Shown here in pieces: positions 17,657 to 27,546 of a stretch of DNA of 64,000 nucleotides; the first letter of the stretch is position 1; each line of letters opens with the position of its first letter. The translations under genes and the position numbers were made by a program. Source of the DNA: Massilia eburnea (GTDB lineage Bacteria; Pseudomonadota; Gammaproteobacteria; Burkholderiales; Burkholderiaceae_D); contig NZ_WNKX01000007.1 in NCBI RefSeq assembly GCF_009720745.1, forward strand, positions 124,001 through 188,000, written 5' to 3'. Under the pieces are notes generated by a model, which was not told where the DNA came from, searched no databases, and saw only the letters and a program-made list of their open reading frames with translations.

Positions 17657-18738
17657 CAGTCGTGCTTGATGACGATGCTTGGGAACTTGCTGCTCATATC
17701 CTTGGCTTTTTCGGCGACCTTGACAGCCACCTTGCGCGCAATCGCCTTGTAGATGGCCGCTTCCGGGCCATCCGGTTCGGCGACCACAGTCGGCTTGCCG
17801 GAATCGGCCTGCTCGCGAATCGCCAGCTTCAATGGCAAGGCGCCCAGGAAGTCGACGCCGAAGTCGGCGCACATCTTTTCGCCGCCACCGTGGCCGAAGA
17901 TTTCCTCCACATGGCCGCAGTTGGAGCAGATATGGGTGCTCATGTTCTCCACCACACCCAGGATCGGGATGCCGACTTTCTCGAACATCTTCAGGCCCTT
18001 GCGCGCGTCCAGCAGCGCGATGTCTTGCGGGGTGGTGACGATCACGGCGCCGGTCACCGGCACTTTCTGCGACAGCGTCAGCTGGATATCGCCGGTACCA
18101 GGCGGCATGTCGACGATCAGGTAGTCCAGGTCGCGCCAGTTGGTCTGCTCCAGCAGCTGCTGCAAGGCCTGGGTGACCATCGGGCCGCGCCACACCATCG
18201 GCTCGTCGGGATCGATCAGGAAGCCGATCGAGGAAACCTGGATGCCGTGGCCTTCCATCGGGTCCATGGTCTTGCCGTCGGATGTGGTCGGGCGGCCGGA
18301 AACACCCAGCATCATCGGCTGCGACGGGCCGTAGATATCGGCATCCAGCACGCCAACCGAGGCGCCTTCGGCAGCCAGCGCCAGCGCCAGGTTGACCGCG
18401 GTGGTCGACTTGCCCACGCCGCCCTTGCCCGAGGCGACGGCGATGATATTCTTCACGTTCGGCATCAGCTTCAGGCCGCGCTGCACGGTGTGGGAAATGA
18501 TCTTGGTGCTGACGGTCAGATTGACCTTGGCGCCCAGCGGCTGCAGGGCAGCCAGCACATTGGCACGGATCGATTCGATTTGCGACTTGGCCGGATAACC
18601 CAGTTCGATTTCCAGGCCGATTTCGCCGCCTTCGACCTTCAGGTTGCGGACGGACTTCGAGAAGATAAAGTCCTTGTTTGTATTAGGGTCAATTACTTTG
18701 GACAGTGCTGATTTGACGTCATCTACAGTGATACTCAT
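17656..18738 (-). CDS. apbC: Iron-sulfur cluster carrier ATPase Mrp/ApbC
   Basis: A 360-aa protein: N-terminal MIP18/DUF59 domain (about residues 1-85), then a P-loop ATPase of the MinD/ParA type with a deviant Walker A GKGGVGKST, and the CxxC cluster-binding motif in SNCGHVEEIF-type context (ICSNCGH). It binds and hands over 4Fe-4S clusters in the cytoplasm. The ATG at 18738 is chosen for its GGAGAA site; the upstream ATG would start inside that site. It is divergent from metG. Confidence 0.92.
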   Translation of the reverse strand: MSITVDDVKSALSKVIDPNTNKDFIFSKSVRNLKVEGGEIGLEIELGYPAKSQIESIRANVLAALQPLGAKVNLTVSTKIISHTVQRGLKLMPNVKNIIAVASGKGGVGKSTTAVNLALALAAEGASVGVLDADIYGPSQPMMLGVSGRPTTSDGKTMDPMEGHGIQVSSIGFLIDPDEPMVWRGPMVTQALQQLLEQTNWRDLDYLIVDMPPGTGDIQLTLSQKVPVTGAVIVTTPQDIALLDARKGLKMFEKVGIPILGVVENMSTHICSNCGHVEEIFGHGGGEKMCADFGVDFLGALPLKLAIREQADSGKPTVVAEPDGPEAAIYKAIARKVAVKVAEKAKDMSSKFPSIVIKHD

Positions 18739-18820
18739 GCAATTCTCCATTGGTGATGGCGCAGTCTAGCGCATCCACTGGTAAAATGCTCTTTTTATCC
18801 ACCTTACAAGCGCATCAATT

Positions 18821-20989
18821 ATGACTCGCAAGCTGTTCGTCACCACTGCCCTGCCATACGCAAACGCTGCCTTCCACATCGGCCACATGATGGAGTACAT
18901 CCAGGCCGATATCTGGGTCCGTTTCCAGCGAATGCAGGCCGAGGGCGACGGTTTGCGCGAAGTGCACTTCGTGGGCGCCGATGACACCCACGGCACCCCG
19001 ATCATGATCGCCGCTGAAAAAGAAGGCATCACCCCGCAGGAATTCGTGGCCAAGATCGCGGCTGGCCGTCCGCAATACCTGGACGGCTTCCATATCGCTT
19101 TCGATAACTGGTACTCCACCGATTCGCCGGAAAACGTGGAACTGTCCCAGGGCATCTACCGCAAGCTGCGCGAGGCTGGCCTGATCCAGACCAAGACCGT
19201 GGACCGCTTCTTCGACCCGGTCAAGGGCATGTTCCTGGCCGACCGCAACATCAAGGGCGAGTGCCCGAAATGCCACGCCAAGGACCAGTACGGCGACAAC
19301 TGCGAGGTGTGCGGCGCGGCTTACCAGCCGACCGACCTGATCAATCCTTACTCGGTCTTCACCAACGCCACCCCGATCCTGAAGCCTTCGGAACAATATT
19401 TCTTCAAGCTGTCCGACCCGCGCTGCTTCGAATTCCTGCGCGATTGGCTGAACACCCCTGGCCGTTTGCAGCCGGAGATGGTGAACAAGGTTTCCGAGTG
19501 GCTGGGCGAAGCCGGCGAAAAGCTGGCCGACTGGGATATTTCGCGTGACGCGCCCTACTTCGGCATCCCGATCCCTGACGCGCCGAACAAATACTTCTAC
19601 GTCTGGCTGGACGCGCCGGTCGGTTACCTGGCCTCGCTGAAGAACTACTGCGGCAAGAAAGGCATCGACTACGATGCGCTGCTGGCCGACCCGGGCACGG
19701 AGCAGATCCACTTCATCGGCAAGGACATCGTTTCCTTCCACCTGCTGTTCTGGCCTGCGATGCTGGAATTCGCCAAGCACCCGACTATCGACCGCATGAA
19801 AGTGGCCGTGCATGGCCACCTGACCGTGAACAACGAGAAGATGTCCAAGTCGCGCGGCACCGGCATTTCGCCGCTGCGCTACCTGAACCTGGGGATGAAT
19901 CCCGAGTGGCTGCGCTACTACCTGGCCTACAAGCTGAACTCGCGCGTCGAAGACCTGGACTTCACCGGCGACGACTTCGTGGCGCGCGTAAACTCGGACC
20001 TGATCGGCAAATTCGTCAACATCGCTTCGCGTTGCGCGGGCTTCATCGCCAAGAAATTCGACGGCAAGCTGGCTTCGTCCGTGTCCGCCTCGTCGCAGGA
20101 GTGGATCAAGAAGGCGCTGGTGGCTGAAGATGGCTCCGAGCGCCAGGCATCCATCGCTGCCAACTTCGAATCGCGCGAATTCGGCAAGGCACTGCGTGAA
20201 ATCATGGAAATTGCCGACGTAGCCAACCGCTTCGTCGACGAGAACAAGCCATGGGTGCTGGCCAAGGACGAGTCCAAAGTCGCGGAACTGCATGACGTCT
20301 GCACCACCGCCTTGATCCTGTTCCGCCAGCTGACCATCCTGCTCTCGCCAGTACTGCCGGGTGTGGCCGCCAACGTGCGCACCTTCCTGAACGATGCCGC
20401 CTACACCTGGGCTGACACTTCGGTTGCCAATGGCGCCGCATGGCAGCCAATGCTGGGCCGCACCATCGGCGCCTACAGCCACCTGATGACCCGCGTTGAT
20501 GCCAAGATGATCGAAGACCTGTTCGATGCGCCTGCACAGCAGGCTGCCGCCGTTGCAGCTCCTGCTGCCGCTGCCGTCGAAGCTGCGCCTGCACTTGATG
20601 GCGAGCCGCATGCGGCGAGCGCTGCCGGCGACATCGAAGAACTGTCGCCGGAAATCTCGATCGACGATTTCACCAAGATCGACCTGCGCATCGCCAAGAT
20701 CGTCAATTGCGAACACGTGGAGGGCGCCGGCAAACTGCTGCGCCTGACGCTGGACGTGGGCGAAGGCCGCTACCGCAACGTCTTCTCCGGCATCAAGTCG
20801 ATGTACAAGCCGGAAGACCTGGTCGGCAAACTGACCGTGATGGTCGCCAACCTCGCCCCGCGCAAGATGAAGTTCGGCGTGTCCGAAGGCATGGTGCTGG
20901 CCGCATCCGCCAAGGACGAAAAAGCCAACCCTGGCATCTACGTGCTGAACCCATGGCCGGGCGCTGAGCCGGGCATGCGCGTCCGCTAA
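18821..20989 (+). CDS. metG: Methionyl-tRNA synthetase
   Basis: A 722-aa class I synthetase with HIGH (AAFHIGHM), a zinc knuckle CPKC...CEVC near residues 147-165, KMSKS (NEKMSKSRG), and a C-terminal Trbp111-like tRNA-binding domain (about residues 610-722) joined by an Ala-rich linker. The length fits the dimeric E. coli-like form. It charges tRNA-Met, including the initiator tRNA encoded at 852. The region between metG and apbC (82 bp) must hold both divergent promoters. Confidence 0.96.
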   Translation: MTRKLFVTTALPYANAAFHIGHMMEYIQADIWVRFQRMQAEGDGLREVHFVGADDTHGTPIMIAAEKEGITPQEFVAKIAAGRPQYLDGFHIAFDNWYSTDSPENVELSQGIYRKLREAGLIQTKTVDRFFDPVKGMFLADRNIKGECPKCHAKDQYGDNCEVCGAAYQPTDLINPYSVFTNATPILKPSEQYFFKLSDPRCFEFLRDWLNTPGRLQPEMVNKVSEWLGEAGEKLADWDISRDAPYFGIPIPDAPNKYFYVWLDAPVGYLASLKNYCGKKGIDYDALLADPGTEQIHFIGKDIVSFHLLFWPAMLEFAKHPTIDRMKVAVHGHLTVNNEKMSKSRGTGISPLRYLNLGMNPEWLRYYLAYKLNSRVEDLDFTGDDFVARVNSDLIGKFVNIASRCAGFIAKKFDGKLASSVSASSQEWIKKALVAEDGSERQASIAANFESREFGKALREIMEIADVANRFVDENKPWVLAKDESKVAELHDVCTTALILFRQLTILLSPVLPGVAANVRTFLNDAAYTWADTSVANGAAWQPMLGRTIGAYSHLMTRVDAKMIEDLFDAPAQQAAAVAAPAAAAVEAAPALDGEPHAASAAGDIEELSPEISIDDFTKIDLRIAKIVNCEHVEGAGKLLRLTLDVGEGRYRNVFSGIKSMYKPEDLVGKLTVMVANLAPRKMKFGVSEGMVLAASAKDEKANPGIYVLNPWPGAEPGMRVR

Positions 20990-20991
20990 GC

Positions 20992-21471
20992 ATGGACATG
21001 ATAGTCCGCGAAGCGACCGTCGAAGATGCGTCACTGATCGCCGAGCTCACGCGCAAAGCGTGGGCCGGCAAGGTCAACGTTACTTCCAGCGGACATCGCG
21101 AAACCGCCGTCAACGTCGCCGACCACCTGCGCGACGGCGGCGGTTTTATTTTGCTCGATGGCGAAACCCCGATCGGCTCAGTGCGCTGGCTGCCGCTGGA
21201 TTCAAATCCCGATGTGTGGGAAATCCTGCGCATGGGCGTGATTGCCGACTACCGCGGCACCAACCTCTCGCAGCACCTCCTGGAAGCAGTCATCCACCAT
21301 GCCTTGGCCGCTGGCATCGAAGAAGTCCGCCTTGCCGTCCGCAGCGACCAGCCCCAGCTGATCGACTTCTACACCGCCTACGAATTCACTCTCGCCGAAG
21401 AGTTGGAATACTCCCACGCCAACCCGCTGGAGCCGGCCCCGCTGGTCATGCGGCGCCTGCTGAGGCACTGA
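20992..21471 (+). CDS. GNAT family N-acetyltransferase
   Basis: A 159-aa single-domain acetyltransferase. The acetyl-CoA-binding motif A appears as MGVIADYRGTNLSQHLLEAVIHHA, with the usual R/Q-x-x-G-x pattern relaxed to RGTNLS; the C-terminal beta-strand FYTAYEF is also typical. It starts 2 nt after the metG stop, so it is probably co-transcribed. The substrate is unknown. A second in-frame ATG at 20998 is also a possible start. Confidence 0.75.
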   Translation: MDMIVREATVEDASLIAELTRKAWAGKVNVTSSGHRETAVNVADHLRDGGGFILLDGETPIGSVRWLPLDSNPDVWEILRMGVIADYRGTNLSQHLLEAVIHHALAAGIEEVRLAVRSDQPQLIDFYTAYEFTLAEELEYSHANPLEPAPLVMRRLLRH

Positions 21472-21537
21472 TCCTTATCAAACGTGCCACGCGCCGCCGG
21501 GCATATGATAGGAAGGCTGCCCTTCCTTTCGCCGGCC

Positions 21538-21939
21538 ATGAAATTCTCCAAAAGCAAGTGGTTCATTTATACCCTCTTGGTCGGCCTGATTCCGATCCTG
21601 ATCAGGTTGCTCGTTTGGTTCGTCGTCACCACAAATCAAGTCGAGCCAATTTCGGCAATTGAGCTTGTTACGTTCGGCTTGGTGATACACGCATCAGTTA
21701 TCAACGAGGCTGAGCATTTACCTGCAAAAGATCACGAATGGAAAAGCGCACTAAATGGCCAAGCGATCACATTCATTACGCTATATGGTGCTCTCTATGC
21801 TTTGGCTGCTTTTGGGGATAAAGTAGATGGAGCGGTGGAGGCTGATGCAATCGAGGAGATTGCAATATCCCTGTCCAGCATGTCGATATTGCTCGCCATC
21901 ATGAATTTGCATCATTTCTCGACAAGGAGTAAAAGATGA
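21538..21939 (+). CDS. Hypothetical four-helix membrane protein, 133 aa
   Basis: Starting at the ATG of 21538 the protein opens MKFSKSKWFIYTLLVGL and has four predicted helices and an acidic loop (DKVDGAVEADAIEE) between the third and fourth. No family recognised. The stretch from here to about 22075 is clearly more AT-rich than its neighbours, with codons such as TTA and ATA that are rare elsewhere in the window, suggesting later acquisition. A 45-aa membrane ORF overlaps its stop. Confidence 0.55.
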   Translation: MKFSKSKWFIYTLLVGLIPILIRLLVWFVVTTNQVEPISAIELVTFGLVIHASVINEAEHLPAKDHEWKSALNGQAITFITLYGALYALAAFGDKVDGAVEADAIEEIAISLSSMSILLAIMNLHHFSTRSKR

Positions 21940-22073
21940 CAACGGGCACAGCAATTGTTTATCTTATAGGCGCGATTGGGGCAATCGTCGGTATTGGTGG
22001 CTCAATCCGACTTTATCGCTTAACAAATAAGCTTTACCCTTCCGACAAGAGGCGTGCGCGCACCAAGAATTAG
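21936..22073 (+). CDS. Small single-helix membrane protein, 45 aa
   Basis: An ORF of 45 codons with an AAGGAGT ribosome-binding site 5 nt ahead and an ATGA overlap with the preceding stop, both signs of a real coupled gene. It reads one helix (TAIVYLIGAIGAIVGIGGSI) followed by a basic tail (PSDKRRARTKN). It probably acts with the upstream membrane protein. Function unknown. Confidence 0.55.
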   Translation: MTTGTAIVYLIGAIGAIVGIGGSIRLYRLTNKLYPSDKRRARTKN

Positions 22074-22192
22074 CGCAAATCAGCCATAAATTGGCTCACC
22101 AATGCGATCGGTTTGGGGGGCTTGGGCGGCGGCTTTTGGCAGGCGGTCAGCATGATGGCCGCGACGAGCGCGGCAAGGGTGAAGGTACGCAT
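22070..22192 (-). CDS. Small lipoprotein, 40 aa
   Basis: Minus-strand ORF with a GGAG site 6 nt before the ATG at 22192. It encodes a lipoprotein signal (MRTFTLAALVAAIMLTAC), then a Lys/Pro-rich segment (QKPPPKPPKP) and a short amphipathic tail. The stop overlaps the stop of the convergent 45-aa gene by 2 nt. It looks like a member of the many tiny proteobacterial lipoproteins; no function can be named. Confidence 0.6.
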   Translation of the reverse strand: MRTFTLAALVAAIMLTACQKPPPKPPKPIALVSQFMADLR

Positions 22193-22227
22193 GACAAGCT
22201 CCAGCGCAAAATTTGAAGGTAGCAGAT

Positions 22228-23130
22228 TTAACGCCGGGAGGTCGCACGGCCGGAGGAGATAATGATCCCTCCAACGATCAGGATAAATGCGAGCGCGTGG
22301 TAGATTTTGGGTGTCTCGCCGAGTATTAGCGACGATAACAAGGCTGTAAATAAAGGCGTCAAGTTAACGAAGAATGACGCCACTGCCGGACCAGCCTGCT
22401 GTACGCCAGCGCCCCAGCAGCGAAATGCAACGATGGCCGGGCCAATTGCGACATACACGAGCGCAGCTATTAATGACCAGCTCCAGTGAATACCCGCAGA
22501 TGAGAATATCGCTTCGCCGCCAGCAAATAAACCGGACCACACCGCGCCAAATGCCACCTGCGCCAGGAGGAAACTGGCCCAATCGCCACGAATATCCGCG
22601 GGCCCCGTGGTTCGGATTAAGAGCCAGCTATATAAAGACCAGGCGATCGTGGCGAGAATCATGAATATATCGCCAGCCACCAGCCGTAATTCCATTAAAT
22701 GCGACCATTCCCCACGGGCCAATACCAGCAATACCCCGGCAATCGATAAGACGGCGCCTGCGATTTGGCGGCGCGATACGGCTGCGCCAAAAAACAGCCA
22801 GCCGGTCAGCATCATCCAGACTGGCATGCCGGACGCGACCAGGGTCACATTGATCGGTGTAGAGCTCTGCAATGCGAGATACTGCAAGGCGTTATAGAGC
22901 CCGATCCCCAGCAATCCCAGTACAGTGAAACGCCGCCAGTTCGACCAGAGGCCACTGCCCGGGCGGAACACTGGGCCGGCAAGCGGCAGCAACACGACGA
23001 AAGCAATCGCCCAGCGCAGGAAGTTCAGCAGAATCGGCGGCACATCGTGCGCCACCATGCGTCCCACGATGGCGTTCCCCGCCCACAATATTGGAGGAAT
23101 GGTCAGGAGAATGGCGGTGCGGGTTTTCAT
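22228..23130 (-). CDS. EamA/DMT family transporter
   Basis: A 300-aa protein with ten predicted helices and two EamA repeats (about residues 5-135 and 145-285), the drug/metabolite exporter fold. The ATG at 23130 gives MKTRTAILLTIPPILWAGNA, the usual family N-terminus; upstream extension adds an unlikely charged leader. Members export amino acids, metabolites or drugs through the cytoplasmic membrane; the substrate is not predictable. Codon use is somewhat more AT-rich than in neighbours. Confidence 0.85.
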   Translation of the reverse strand: MKTRTAILLTIPPILWAGNAIVGRMVAHDVPPILLNFLRWAIAFVVLLPLAGPVFRPGSGLWSNWRRFTVLGLLGIGLYNALQYLALQSSTPINVTLVASGMPVWMMLTGWLFFGAAVSRRQIAGAVLSIAGVLLVLARGEWSHLMELRLVAGDIFMILATIAWSLYSWLLIRTTGPADIRGDWASFLLAQVAFGAVWSGLFAGGEAIFSSAGIHWSWSLIAALVYVAIGPAIVAFRCWGAGVQQAGPAVASFFVNLTPLFTALLSSLILGETPKIYHALAFILIVGGIIISSGRATSRR

Positions 23131-23287
23131 GTTGCCCGAAAGAATACGCGATTTCGCATTCTCTTGCCGGGCGTGGCTCAGCCCCCACGGCGAAGGAAGT
23201 TTTGCTTGTCGCAAAACTTAGCAGCAGTGACAATGTGTCGCAGCAGGAGAAGGCTTTCCTAACAATATTAAGAAGATATCCACTCTC

Positions 23288-24295
23288 ATGAAAAAACTGC
23301 TCCCAGCAATCGCCTTAGCCCTTCCCTTCGCCGCTTCGGCGCAATCCCAGGTCAATATTTATGGTGTCGTTGACGCCTTTACCGGCCGCATGGCGACCGC
23401 CAGCGCGCCACAGGCCATGAATGTGGTCAACAGCGGCGGCATGATCACCTCCTTCTACGGCTTTTCCGGTGCGGAAGCGCTGGGCGGCGGCCTGAAAGCC
23501 CAGTTTCAGCTGGAAGGGTTCTTCCGCGGGGACACCGGCGAAGGCGGCCGCGTCAACGGTGAAGCCATGTTTGCACGCAATGCCAACGTCGGCCTGGCCG
23601 GACAGTTTGGCATGGTGCGCCTGGGCCGGATTGGCAATCCGCTGTTTATCGCTGCGGGCCAGATCAATCCGTTCGGCCCATCGACCCGTTTATCGCCCCT
23701 GATCAACCAGATCTTTACCATCCCCGGCGGCAACGCGACCCTGGGAGATACCGGCTGGAGCAATTCGATCCAGTACGCATCGAACCCAGTGCACGACACC
23801 ACCTTCATCGCCCAATACTCGCTGGGCGAACAACCGGGCGTCCACAACAATAACTGGGCGGCAGTCGCAAAATATGTCGGCCAGGAGCTGGCTGTCACGC
23901 TCGGTGCGCAGGACGTGCGCTTCGGCCCGGGCGTGAGCCTCACAGTGCCGCAGCAGCGCACCTACCTGGCCGCCGCTTCCTATGACTTCAAGGCGGTCAA
24001 ACTGTATGCCTCCTATTCCCACCACTCGGCCAAGGTCAGCGAACGCGAAGGCCACAGCGTGCAAGCCGGCTTCACCGTGCCGGCCCAGGGCGGTGCCGGA
24101 CGCTGGATGGTGTCCTGGTCGCGCCTGACGGAACAGGCGAAAATAGTGCCGGAATTTCATCGCGATACGGCCGCCGCCGGCTACGATTACAACCTCTCGC
24201 CCCGTACCGACCTGTACGCTGTGCTGATGTACGACAAGATTAGCAACGCTGGCAAAGGAAATACCTACGTAGGAGGACTCCGACATCGTTTCTGA
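23288..24295 (+). CDS. Gram-negative outer-membrane porin
   Basis: A 335-aa protein with a Sec signal (MKKLLPAIALALPFAASAQ), then QVNIYGVVDAF, the standard first strand of Burkholderiales porins, alternating beta-strand pattern, the constriction-loop style PFGPSTRLSP region, and a C-terminal GGLRHRF ending in Phe, the outer-membrane insertion signal. It forms a trimeric diffusion channel. The intergenic region before it (23131-23287) is AT-rich, as for regulated porin promoters. Confidence 0.88.
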   Translation: MKKLLPAIALALPFAASAQSQVNIYGVVDAFTGRMATASAPQAMNVVNSGGMITSFYGFSGAEALGGGLKAQFQLEGFFRGDTGEGGRVNGEAMFARNANVGLAGQFGMVRLGRIGNPLFIAAGQINPFGPSTRLSPLINQIFTIPGGNATLGDTGWSNSIQYASNPVHDTTFIAQYSLGEQPGVHNNNWAAVAKYVGQELAVTLGAQDVRFGPGVSLTVPQQRTYLAAASYDFKAVKLYASYSHHSAKVSEREGHSVQAGFTVPAQGGAGRWMVSWSRLTEQAKIVPEFHRDTAAAGYDYNLSPRTDLYAVLMYDKISNAGKGNTYVGGLRHRF

Positions 24296-24345
24296 TGAGA
24301 AAAGACGGTAGAATGTCCGTTGCTGAACCCCGTTATTTTCACGAT

Positions 24346-24555
24346 ATGAAATTTCTCAAGCAGAACCACAAATACGAGTCCGACCACTCCTTGTTCATCA
24401 AGGAACTGAAAGCCAAGAACCCGCAAATCGAAGCTGGCCAGCAAGCCGGCCGCTCCATCCTGTGGGACAAGCCTTCGACTTCGCTGGACGACCAGGCCCG
24501 TAACAAGGCTTCGACCGTCAAGCAACAGGCTTACGTCTACCAGAACAAGGTATAA
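24346..24555 (+). CDS. DUF3460 family protein, 69 aa
   Basis: A small basic soluble protein containing YESDHSLFIKELKAKNPQ and SILWDK, which match the DUF3460 pattern (SDHT.F...L....P...-..-.G...WWDK). The start is uncertain: I chose the ATG at 24346, close to the family's usual N-terminus; an ATG at 24313 in the same frame would add 11 residues. It sits 20 nt before scpA and is probably co-transcribed. Function unknown. Confidence 0.7.
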   Translation: MKFLKQNHKYESDHSLFIKELKAKNPQIEAGQQAGRSILWDKPSTSLDDQARNKASTVKQQAYVYQNKV

Positions 24556-24575
24556 GTTCCAGGACGGCACACAGC

Positions 24576-25496
24576 ATGTCGCCAAAAGACGCGGTGGACG
24601 AACAGGCCGAACAGGCTGACCTGGCCGTCGCCGCGGACTTGCCGCCTGACGCAGGCGGACCAAGCAGCGGCGCGGATAGCGCGCCACCCGACGCCAGCGC
24701 CACGGAAGAAGCCGACGGCGCCGCTTTTGCGCGCCTGTACGGCGAGCCGGTACTCAAGCTGCCCAACGACCTCTACATCCCGCCCGATGCGCTGGAAGTG
24801 ATCCTCGAGGCCTTCGAAGGCCCGCTGGACTTGCTGCTGTACCTGATCCGCAAACAGAACTTCAACATCCTCGACATCCCGATGGCCCAGGTGACCTTGC
24901 AGTACCTGAGCTATGTGGAGGAAATCCGCAAGACCAACCTTGAGCTGGCCGCCGAGTACCTGCTGATGGCCGCGATGCTGATCGAGATCAAGTCGCGCAT
25001 GCTGCTGCCGCAGCGCCAGCACGACCTGGACGTGGAGGCGGAAGACCCGCGTGCCGAACTGGTGCGCCGCCTGCTCGAATACGAGCAGATCAAGCTGGCC
25101 GCCTATGAGCTGAACACCCTGCCCCAGGTCGGCCGCGACTTCGTGCGCACCCAGATCTTCATCGAACAAAGCCTGGTCCCCACCTGGCCCGACGTCGAAG
25201 TGGTCGACCTGCAGGACGCCTGGCGCATGCTCATGAAGCGCGCCACGCTCAAGCAGCACCACAAGATCACGCGCGAGGAATTGTCGGTGCGCGAGCACAT
25301 GACTTCCATCCTGCGCAAACTGCAATCGAGCCGCTTCATCGAATTCACCGAGTTGTTCAACCCCGAATCGCCGCCGCCGGTGGTGGTGGTGAACTTCGTG
25401 GCGATGCTGGAGCTGGCCAAGGAAACCCTGATTGAAATTACCCAGGCGGAGCCGTTCGCGCCCATTTACGTGCGCCTTGCATATTCGCCTGCTTAA
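24576..25496 (+). CDS. scpA: Segregation and condensation protein A
   Basis: A 306-aa kleisin. After an acidic Ala/Asp-rich N-terminus of about 60 residues comes the family core (FEGPLDLLLYLIRKQNFNI, then VTLQYLSYVEEIRKTNLELAAEYLLMAAMLIEIKSRMLLP), and the C-terminal winged helix. With Smc and ScpB it forms the condensin that compacts and separates chromosomes. No scpB or smc is in the window. panC starts 21 nt downstream. Confidence 0.92.
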   Translation: MSPKDAVDEQAEQADLAVAADLPPDAGGPSSGADSAPPDASATEEADGAAFARLYGEPVLKLPNDLYIPPDALEVILEAFEGPLDLLLYLIRKQNFNILDIPMAQVTLQYLSYVEEIRKTNLELAAEYLLMAAMLIEIKSRMLLPQRQHDLDVEAEDPRAELVRRLLEYEQIKLAAYELNTLPQVGRDFVRTQIFIEQSLVPTWPDVEVVDLQDAWRMLMKRATLKQHHKITREELSVREHMTSILRKLQSSRFIEFTELFNPESPPPVVVVNFVAMLELAKETLIEITQAEPFAPIYVRLAYSPA

Positions 25497-26357
<861 letters not shown>

Positions 26358-26364
26358 GCGGCCG

Positions 26365-27546
26365 ATGATGTCTTTCAGCGTTACGATGCGCGGCCGCCGT
26401 GCTGCCGCCGATCTGTCCGAAACCGTGGAACGCCTGGCCAAGCTGACTGGCCGCAGCATTGCCGAAACCGAACGCTTCCTGGCCATGCCGGCGGTGGCGG
26501 TCAAGCGCGGGGTCGACCTGCGCACGGCCAACCGCTACCAGGCGGCGCTGGAAGATTGCGGCGTCTACGCCACCATCGAACGCGAAAGCATTGCTGAAAC
26601 CAGCCTGGATGGCATTCCTGAAGGATTTCGCAAGCTGCCGGAGCAGCTGCGCCAGGCCGACCGCGAGCACCGCTATACAGACCGCATCCACGCCGTCATG
26701 GTCGGCCTGCTGGCAGATGGCGTCGACGGTCCGGGCCTGCGCTTCGCCATGGAGCAGAACCTCAAGGGCATGTGCGGCGGCCAGATCAGCATCGAAGGGC
26801 TGCTGCGCTATTTCTCGTCCGACCGCCTCGACACCATCCTGCGCGATGCGGCCTATACCATCGATGTCTACCGCCGTGGCGGCTATCGCCATGTGGTCAA
26901 TTATGGTTATGGCGGCGGCAACCAGATCAGCGCTGCGGACTCGATCTTCTTCACCCTGGCCGCGCGCCGCTATGAGGCCTTGCTGGCCATCCTGCACGAC
27001 CACGGCTTGCTGTCGCCGGAAGGCCGGCTGCCGTCCAGCGTTGTGCTGCGCGATGGCAAGGGCGAGCTGTTGCGCTCGCAGGGCCAGCGCGTCCAGTTCT
27101 GCCACCTCGATTCGCCGTATGTGCAATCGGGCACGATCGAAGGCTGCCATGCCATTGGCGTCGAAGTCACGCGTCCCTTGCGCAACGGCCTGCTCTGCAC
27201 GGCCATGATTCCTTACGCTAACCTGATGATGGATGGCGGGGCATTCCGCCCCTTGCCGCAGGAGGCAACGCTGGAGTGCCGCACGTTGAACGGCTATGCG
27301 CTGCCGCAAGTCCCGGAGCTCAAGCTGAAAGGCAATCTCGAAGTCGAGCTGGACCTGCAAACTCCGCCGGCCTCGCAGGAGCACCAGGCTTTCTTTGCCG
27401 GCTTCCCGGCCCGCGTGCGTGAACGGTCCGGCGGCCGGATCGAGGCTGCCCGCCTGGCGCCAGGCCTCTTCCTGGTCGGAAGAAACCTGGAGCAGGCGGC
27501 ACAAGTCGTCACCCAGGTGCTGGAGCCTCTGCGGCTCAGGTCGTAA
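26365..27546 (+). CDS. Unknown protein with L7/L12-like N-terminal domain, 393 aa
   Basis: The first 70 residues (ETVERLAKLTGRSIAETERFL...VKRGVDLRTANRYQAALEDCGV) have the length and hydrophobic pattern of the ribosomal L7/L12 C-terminal fold, found in various non-ribosomal proteins. The remaining 320 residues include a Gly/Tyr-rich YGYGGGNQ stretch and two halves I do not recognise. No signal peptide. The gene begins 7 nt after panC and converges on the HDOD gene with an 11-bp overlap of the 3' ends. Function unknown. Confidence 0.65.
   Translation: MMSFSVTMRGRRAAADLSETVERLAKLTGRSIAETERFLAMPAVAVKRGVDLRTANRYQAALEDCGVYATIERESIAETSLDGIPEGFRKLPEQLRQADREHRYTDRIHAVMVGLLADGVDGPGLRFAMEQNLKGMCGGQISIEGLLRYFSSDRLDTILRDAAYTIDVYRRGGYRHVVNYGYGGGNQISAADSIFFTLAARRYEALLAILHDHGLLSPEGRLPSSVVLRDGKGELLRSQGQRVQFCHLDSPYVQSGTIEGCHAIGVEVTRPLRNGLLCTAMIPYANLMMDGGAFRPLPQEATLECRTLNGYALPQVPELKLKGNLEVELDLQTPPASQEHQAFFAGFPARVRERSGGRIEAARLAPGLFLVGRNLEQAAQVVTQVLEPLRLRS

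Noticed and set aside
18815..21034. Long minus-strand frame opposite metG
   Set aside because: metG has all synthetase motifs; the antisense frame has no recognisable domain.
21480..22075. AT-rich patch as a prophage or genomic island
   Set aside because: No integrase, att repeats or phage genes; only about 0.6 kb.
22080..22274. Minus-strand frame of 64 codons
   Set aside because: It overlaps the lipoprotein in another frame and lacks its ribosome-binding site and lipobox.
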